Shown: piece by piece, positions 59,317 to 64,000 of the stretch
Layout: each line of letters begins with the position of its first letter
How positions within the stretch are numbered: position 1 is the first letter of the stretch
From: Bacillota bacterium
GTDB taxonomy: Bacteria > Bacillota > Clostridia > Lachnospirales > Lachnospiraceae
DNA: 64,000 nucleotides
Assembly (NCBI GenBank): GCA_023416695.1
Contig: JAEZGY010000062.1
Span: 1-64,000 of the forward strand
Reading direction: 5' to 3'
Program-made: the position numbers and the translations under genes
The notes under the pieces: generated by a model
Seen by the model: only the letters and a program-made list of their open reading frames with translations
Database searches by the model: none
Told to the model about the DNA's origin: nothing

Positions 59317-60549
59317 TTACGCATTTAACATTAGTTTTTCACTTTTAAAGGCTTTTATTATCAACTTTGTTAATAGTAGAGACATACCTAACGTTACTCC
59401 CATATTAACAAGAAATGCACCCATGGTCAATTCACTGCTTAATAGGCTTTGAATGGCTTTTGCAGTTCCATACACTGGAATTGCATATTCACCTAAAGCA
59501 GGGGCTTTCTCCCCCTCAAACATGGTAATCATACCTGCTACCATAATGATCATATACAATGGCGATATATACCCAGAAGCCACCTTGGTAGACTTTGCAA
59601 ATACCGCTACTAAACTTATCATTGCCACATATAAAAAAACCAATGCCACTACCAGTAGCAATAGCTCAATAATCTGTGTTATACCAATTACGAGGCTTAA
59701 TCCAATAGACCCTTCAAAGCCCATGGTGGCTAAGGTGTACGGTAGGGCAATTAACATAGATACCGCATAGGTTATGGCTGATAGACAGGAAAGAATAGAT
59801 AGAGACAAGAGTTTCCCCGACACTAGTTGAGCCCTAGAGATTGGGCTAATCAGCAGACTAGTTAAGGTTCCTCTCTCCTTCTCCCCTGTAATAGAATCTA
59901 TACAAAGGCTCATAGCACCTGCAAAAAGAAAAATCACTACCATATAGGGAATAATTGTACCTAATAGCTTACCGGTTGCTCTTTTGGTGTCTACTAGCTG
60001 AGAGGATTCCTCTTCTCGATCGATATCAAAGACCACAAGCTTGTTCATATCGTCTAAACGGCTGTTTAGAACCTGGGTCTTATAAGGATTTAATACCTGG
60101 TTAAGAAAGGCTTCTCTAGCATTATTAGAGGTAGTCTCAGAAGGGTTATAATAAGTCTTAACCTCTGGAATTACTGCTCCCTCACTATAATTATCAATAA
60201 GGGAAGTAAAATCCTTCTCAAAGGCTACTAAGAGGTCCACATCTCCGTTTTTAATATCTGACTTACTCTGCTCTAACTGCTCCTCCTCTATTAAAGTCAC
60301 CTTAACATGTTCCATTTGATTCACAAGCTCTTTTAGCTCCTGAGGAAGGTTGTATAAATATATGACCTCTTCCTGTTGATTGGTTTCATCCATCTGGTTT
60401 GTTACGAGAATTCCAATGAGACTATAGAGTCCAATGGTAATAAGAAGAGGTAGAATAAATAACGCAAACACTAGCTTTCGATCCAAAAAAACTCGTCGTA
60501 GCTCCTTTCGTACTATTTGTACTACAGGGATATATTTGTTTCTTTTCAT
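59317..60549 (-). CDS. ABC-2 type permease, NatB family
   Basis: This 410-residue protein has one N-terminal helix (about 25-48), an outer domain of about 130 residues with an RQL-like Asn-rich segment, and five to six helices in the second half (about 195-395). This is the NatB/ABC-2 layout. NatAB exports sodium in Bacillus, but related systems export other compounds. The ATPase gene is two bases upstream, so the two are translationally coupled. GGAGG lies before the ATG. Confidence 0.88.
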   Translation of the reverse strand: MKRNKYIPVVQIVRKELRRVFLDRKLVFALFILPLLITIGLYSLIGILVTNQMDETNQQEEVIYLYNLPQELKELVNQMEHVKVTLIEEEQLEQSKSDIKNGDVDLLVAFEKDFTSLIDNYSEGAVIPEVKTYYNPSETTSNNAREAFLNQVLNPYKTQVLNSRLDDMNKLVVFDIDREEESSQLVDTKRATGKLLGTIIPYMVVIFLFAGAMSLCIDSITGEKERGTLTSLLISPISRAQLVSGKLLSLSILSCLSAITYAVSMLIALPYTLATMGFEGSIGLSLVIGITQIIELLLLVVALVFLYVAMISLVAVFAKSTKVASGYISPLYMIIMVAGMITMFEGEKAPALGEYAIPVYGTAKAIQSLLSSELTMGAFLVNMGVTLGMSLLLTKLIIKAFKSEKLMLNA

Positions 60550-60550
60550 A

Positions 60551-61327
60551 TTAGACCTCCTCCCCCACTTCCTTTATGTAAATACGGAAAAAAGCATCCT
60601 CTAAGTTATCTGCCAGTCCCTTCTCAAGAATTTCATACAGAGTCCCCTCTAGAACCTTACGACCATTAATAATAATGCCAATTCGGTCACATAACCGCTC
60701 CGCTTCCGACATAATATGGGTAGAAATAATCACAAGCTTTCCCTGATCTCTTAACCTAAGAAGATAATCCGTTACCTTCCTTGCCGTAATAATATCTAGC
60801 CCATTGGTTGGCTCATCAAAAATCACAATTTCAGGGTCATGTACTAAACTAACCGCTATGGCTGCCTTCTGTTTCATTCCAGTGGACAACTCCTCCACCT
60901 TTTTATTCTGAAACTCTGTAATCTGAAAATAATCAAACAACTCCTGCTGTCTCTCAGCAATTTCCTCTTCACACATTCCATGAAGTCTTCCAAAGAAGTG
61001 AAATAAATAAGCTGGTGAAAAGTTGGGATCTAGTTGAATCTCATTGGTTAAAAAGGCCATCTTACCCCTAAGAATTTCCTCCCTCTCATATAAGTTTTCC
61101 CCGTTAATAAGAATCTCCCCTGTAGTAGGCTTTAAAAGTGTAGAAAGGCAACGTAACGCAGTAGTTTTACCAGCCCCATTTGGGCCAAGCAGTCCATAAA
61201 TCTCTCCCTCTCTAGCAGTAAAGCTTACATCTAATACAGCTTTTTTATTACTATCCTTTATCTTTAACTTTTTCTTCTGTTTTGTAGAAAGTTTATATAT
61301 CTTAGTAAGATGAGAGACCTCTATCAT
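60551..61327 (-). CDS. ABC transporter ATPase, NatA family
   Basis: This 258-residue ATPase has Walker A GPNGAGKT (about 48-55), signature LSTGMKQKAAI (about 146-156), Walker B IVIFDEPTNGLD and the H-loop ISTHIM. A Lys-rich insert near residues 14-30 and a C-terminal extension are normal for the NatA/CcmA group. It pairs with the ABC-2 permease downstream. GGAGG precedes the ATG. Confidence 0.92.
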   Translation of the reverse strand: MIEVSHLTKIYKLSTKQKKKLKIKDSNKKAVLDVSFTAREGEIYGLLGPNGAGKTTALRCLSTLLKPTTGEILINGENLYEREEILRGKMAFLTNEIQLDPNFSPAYLFHFFGRLHGMCEEEIAERQQELFDYFQITEFQNKKVEELSTGMKQKAAIAVSLVHDPEIVIFDEPTNGLDIITARKVTDYLLRLRDQGKLVIISTHIMSEAERLCDRIGIIINGRKVLEGTLYEILEKGLADNLEDAFFRIYIKEVGEEV

Positions 61328-61383
61328 ATGAAACCCTCCTAATGATGTTAGCTATATAGAAACTTGTGTATAAGTCTGAAACA

Positions 61384-61446
61384 ATAAAAAGAGGCTGTTA
61401 CCTAGGTTGGAATTTCTCTTTTTCTTTCCGACCATGTAACAGCCCT
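61384..61446 (-). terminator. Intrinsic terminator of the prsA-like gene
   Basis: On the minus strand GGCTGTTAC pairs with GTAACAGCC around a 34-base loop that has weak inner pairing, and is followed by TCTTTTTATT. It separates the foldase gene from the ABC exporter genes. Confidence 0.78.
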
Positions 61447-61460
61447 TAATACTAAATTCT

Positions 61461-62522
61461 TTAAAGGTCGGTAAAACTAATCATACTCCACAATTTTGCA
61501 TCTTGAGTAATCTTATATTCACTGGACCAAACTTTATATTTTGCTACAAAAATATCATCTCTTTGTTTCTCGATAATTTGCTCCTTTTTCTGAGCTGTAG
61601 CATCCTCATCAAAATCACTAATTAATTTTAAAATGACATAGCCCTCTGTCGTCTCAATGACAGGACTTATTTCTCCTACTTTTAGAGAAAAAGCTGTTGT
61701 TTCAAGCTCAGGGTTGTCCCCTTTTCCAAAAGTGAAATCCACATAAGAAGCATCTGTGTTAGCGCTAGCAAAGGATGCAAAATCCTCTGTAGTTAATGCC
61801 TGCTGGCGCATAGATTCTGCGCGCCCTTTCGCTGTCTTCTTCTGGGTCTCATCCAAAGCAATCTGTGTGCCATTCTTATCTTTGCCATTGGTCATAACCA
61901 TAAGCATCTCTAACTTGATCTGCTTTGCTTCTTCATCACTGATGTCTGTATTCACTTCGTTGGTAGTGACAGTATACACCTTGTCCGCTAAGTAATTATC
62001 TTCTAGTACATGTCTTACCATATCTTGAGTTATTCCATACTTCTTCTGGTCTTCCTTAGTGATTTTCTCCATATACTCCACTACTTGTGTTTCTACTTCT
62101 TCCTTCTCACTATCCTCTAAGGCAATATCTAGCTTTGCAGCCTCTTGTACCACTACCTTTATCTTAGTAACCTCACTTAGGAGTTCATCTTTTGCCATAT
62201 CGGAAAAGGTCTTTCCGTCCTCAATGGCAATATTCCAAACATCTTCTCCTAAACTAGGCTCATATTTATTCTTAATCTGAAGCTGATAAATCAAAAGCTC
62301 TCGGTAGGTCACTTCTGTCTTTCCCACACTTAATACCACATCATCTAACTGTAACCCATCCTCCGACTGTGTTGCTTCTGGACTTGCTTGGTTACTAGCC
62401 GCCGGAGTTTTTGTTGGACTACTAGAAGGCTCTTTTTCACTATTACATGCAGTCATGGTAGCGACAAAAGCTACCGCTACTACCCCACCTATCATGTATT
62501 TTTTCCATGCTTCTTTCTTCAT
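61461..62522 (-). CDS. PrsA/SurA-like peptidyl-prolyl isomerase lipoprotein
   Basis: From the chosen start the protein has 353 residues. It begins MKKEAWKKYMIGGVVAVAF and has a lipobox TMTAC (Cys about 26), then a Ser/Pro linker, a SurA-like helical region (about 60-190) and a partial rotamase domain near the C-terminus (DFTFGKGDNPE, VGEISPVIETTEGYVILKL). It helps exported proteins fold on the outside of the membrane. The open frame is 44 codons longer, but GGAGG lies before the ATG at 62522 and the signal peptide starts there. Its place next to mfd is conserved in Clostridia. Confidence 0.87.
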   Translation of the reverse strand: MKKEAWKKYMIGGVVAVAFVATMTACNSEKEPSSSPTKTPAASNQASPEATQSEDGLQLDDVVLSVGKTEVTYRELLIYQLQIKNKYEPSLGEDVWNIAIEDGKTFSDMAKDELLSEVTKIKVVVQEAAKLDIALEDSEKEEVETQVVEYMEKITKEDQKKYGITQDMVRHVLEDNYLADKVYTVTTNEVNTDISDEEAKQIKLEMLMVMTNGKDKNGTQIALDETQKKTAKGRAESMRQQALTTEDFASFASANTDASYVDFTFGKGDNPELETTAFSLKVGEISPVIETTEGYVILKLISDFDEDATAQKKEQIIEKQRDDIFVAKYKVWSSEYKITQDAKLWSMISFTDL

Positions 62523-62589
62523 GTTATCCTCCATACATTGCACAATATCATTACTCTGAGTATAAAACATTCTACTTAGTATGGCAACC

Positions 62590-64000
62590 CTAATTCTGAG
62601 GTGAGCTGCCTGTCTTAACAACCTCCTTAAGCTTAATCGAACTAATCTTCTCAAGGATGGATTTGATTAAGTCAAATAAGGCAAGTGGCTCCATTCTCTC
62701 CTTCTTCTTATTCTTCTTATCTAAATGATAGATAAAGGTAGGATGACTTCCTTTTTCCATGGTGAGGATCCCTTGATACTCCTCAAGCATCCTTGGAATC
62801 TGAACTACATCGAGAGGAGCCTGCTCATACATCACCATTTTTATCTTACGATTTTTATATTCTAATTTAGTCACAAATGTTTCCTTGGCAAGTGCCTTAA
62901 TAAAAGCAATATTAAGTAGATTATTAACTGCTGCTGGCATGTCACCAAAACGGTCTACTAGCTCCTCCTGCATATCTAAAAACTCGTTTTCGTTAGATAT
63001 CTCTGCAATTCGTTTATAGATATCCAGCTTCTGAAACTCACTTTTAATATAAGTGGCAGGAATAAAGGCATCTATATCAATGTCCACGGTAGTATCATAC
63101 ATATCCTCTACCCTAGTCTCACCCTTTAGATTCTTCACTGCCTCATTTAACATCTTACAATAAAGATCATAACCCACTGCCTCCATATGACCGTGCTGCT
63201 TTTGGCCAAGGAGATTACCTGCACCTCGTATTTCAAGGTCTCTCATAGCAATCTTAAAGCCAGAGCCAAGCTCTGTAAATTCTTTAATGGCTTGCAAACG
63301 CTTCTCTGCCACCTCACGAAGTACCTTATCTCTTCGATACATAAGGAAGGCATAGCTACTTCGATTAGAACGCCCCACTCGCCCTCTTAACTGATAGAGC
63401 TGGGATAAGCCTAAACGGTCTGCATCGTCAATAATCATTGTATTTACATTGGAAATGTCTAGTCCAGTCTCAATGATAGTAGTAGACACCAGTACATCAA
63501 TTTCTCCATTAATAAAGCCAAACATAATATGCTCTAGCTCTCTCTCACTCATTTGTCCATGAGCAAAGGCTACATTAGCTTCTGGAACCAACTGTGCAAT
63601 GTGATTTGCTACATCCTCAATGGTATTGACACGGTTGTATACATAATAAACCTGACCACCTCTTGCAAGCTCTCGATGAATGGCCTCACGGATAATCTCA
63701 TCATTATGCTCTAGCACGTAGGTCTGGATTGGCATACGATCTACTGGAGGCTCCTCTAATACACTCATATCCCTGATTCCAATGAGGCTCATATGCATCG
63801 TTCGAGGAATTGGCGTAGCTGATAGTGTCAGCACATCTACGTCCTTTTTCATCTGTTTTACTTTTTCTTTATGAGTTACACCAAATCGTTGCTCCTCATC
63901 CACAATAAGGAGACCTAGGTTTTTAAACTCTACATCCTTTGAGAGCACCCTATGAGTACCAATTACAATATCAAGAGTTCCATCCTTCAGACGTTCTAAG
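62590..64000 (-). CDS. mfd: Transcription-repair coupling factor Mfd, C-terminal part (runs off window)
   Basis: About 470 residues of the C-terminus are present; the gene continues past the right edge. Helicase motifs of the translocase are visible: DEEQRFGV, TLSATPIPRTM, ETGLDISNVNTMI, QLRGRVGRS. The final 110 residues form the TRCF D7 domain. Mfd pushes stalled RNA polymerase off DNA and recruits UvrA. The reading frame stays open to position 64000 (HRVLSKD precedes the first possible start), so the apparent GTG start at 63948 is internal. Confidence 0.97.
   Translation of the reverse strand, partial: LERLKDGTLDIVIGTHRVLSKDVEFKNLGLLIVDEEQRFGVTHKEKVKQMKKDVDVLTLSATPIPRTMHMSLIGIRDMSVLEEPPVDRMPIQTYVLEHNDEIIREAIHRELARGGQVYYVYNRVNTIEDVANHIAQLVPEANVAFAHGQMSERELEHIMFGFINGEIDVLVSTTIIETGLDISNVNTMIIDDADRLGLSQLYQLRGRVGRSNRSSYAFLMYRRDKVLREVAEKRLQAIKEFTELGSGFKIAMRDLEIRGAGNLLGQKQHGHMEAVGYDLYCKMLNEAVKNLKGETRVEDMYDTTVDIDIDAFIPATYIKSEFQKLDIYKRIAEISNENEFLDMQEELVDRFGDMPAAVNNLLNIAFIKALAKETFVTKLEYKNRKIKMVMYEQAPLDVVQIPRMLEEYQGILTMEKGSHPTFIYHLDKKNKKKERMEPLALFDLIKSILEKISSIKLKEVVKTGSSPQN

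Overview
The window looks like chromosomal DNA of a low-GC, spore-forming Firmicute, most likely a member of the Lachnospiraceae (Clostridia). The evidence is the set of endospore genes (cotJABC, spoIIE, spoVT, yabP, yabQ), the Gram-positive core order mfd, prsA-like, spoVT, mazG, hup, rqcP, yabP, yabQ, divIC, tRNA-Met, spoIIE, tilS, hpt, ftsH on one strand, sortase/LPxTG pilins, and AT-rich intergenic DNA. I cannot name the species from the sequence alone. No rRNA, insertion sequence, phage gene or CRISPR array is visible.

Layout. 1-2.2 kb: the first codons of an mreB-like gene, an unknown four-helix membrane protein, and a cotJABC spore-coat operon behind a sigma-E-like promoter. 2.3-9.8 kb: a small unknown gene, a GNAT acetyltransferase, a MacB/FtsX-type ABC exporter pair, and a CtpE-like P-type ATPase followed by a YbaK-type tRNA editing protein. 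9.8-14.3 kb: an AraC-regulated CUT1 sugar ABC importer without its own ATPase. 14.5-31.2 kb: RNA and DNA maintenance genes (rlmD, yhaM, mutS2, trmL, a DEDDh exonuclease, nth) mixed with a two-component system, a catalytically dead HtrA-like protein, a VanW-type wall protein, a 35-residue membrane microprotein and a B12-type radical SAM protein. 31.4-39 kb: two tRNA pairs (Phe-Gly and Tyr-Leu), an HPr-like protein without the phosphoryl-accepting histidine, and a six-gene cassette built like a dlt operon (adenylating enzyme, carrier protein, MBOAT, SGNH protein) extended by an acyltransferase-3 and a choline/aminoglycoside-kinase-like protein. 39-41 kb: a GH13 enzyme. 41.6-64 kb: the conserved sporulation/division/tRNA block, interrupted by a sortase-assembled pilus locus (51.2-57.4 kb) and by truA plus a NatAB-type ABC exporter (58.5-61.3 kb), and ending inside mfd.

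How the parts work together. The dlt-like cassette can be read as one pathway: activate a small acid, load it on a carrier protein, pass it across the membrane with the MBOAT, and place it on a surface polymer with the SGNH and AT3 proteins. The pilus locus holds a large tip adhesin, a backbone pilin, a class C sortase, a small pilin and a second sortase in one transcription unit. SpoIIE is preceded by a promoter with a 21-bp spacer, the unusual geometry known for the Spo0A-activated spoIIE promoter of Bacillus subtilis. Most convergent gene pairs share a bidirectional hairpin terminator.

Limits: functions come from motifs and synteny read by eye. Promoters and hairpins were found by inspection, not by a folding or scoring program. 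Several starts were moved inward from the longest open frame to match a Shine-Dalgarno sequence; these are stated in the entries.
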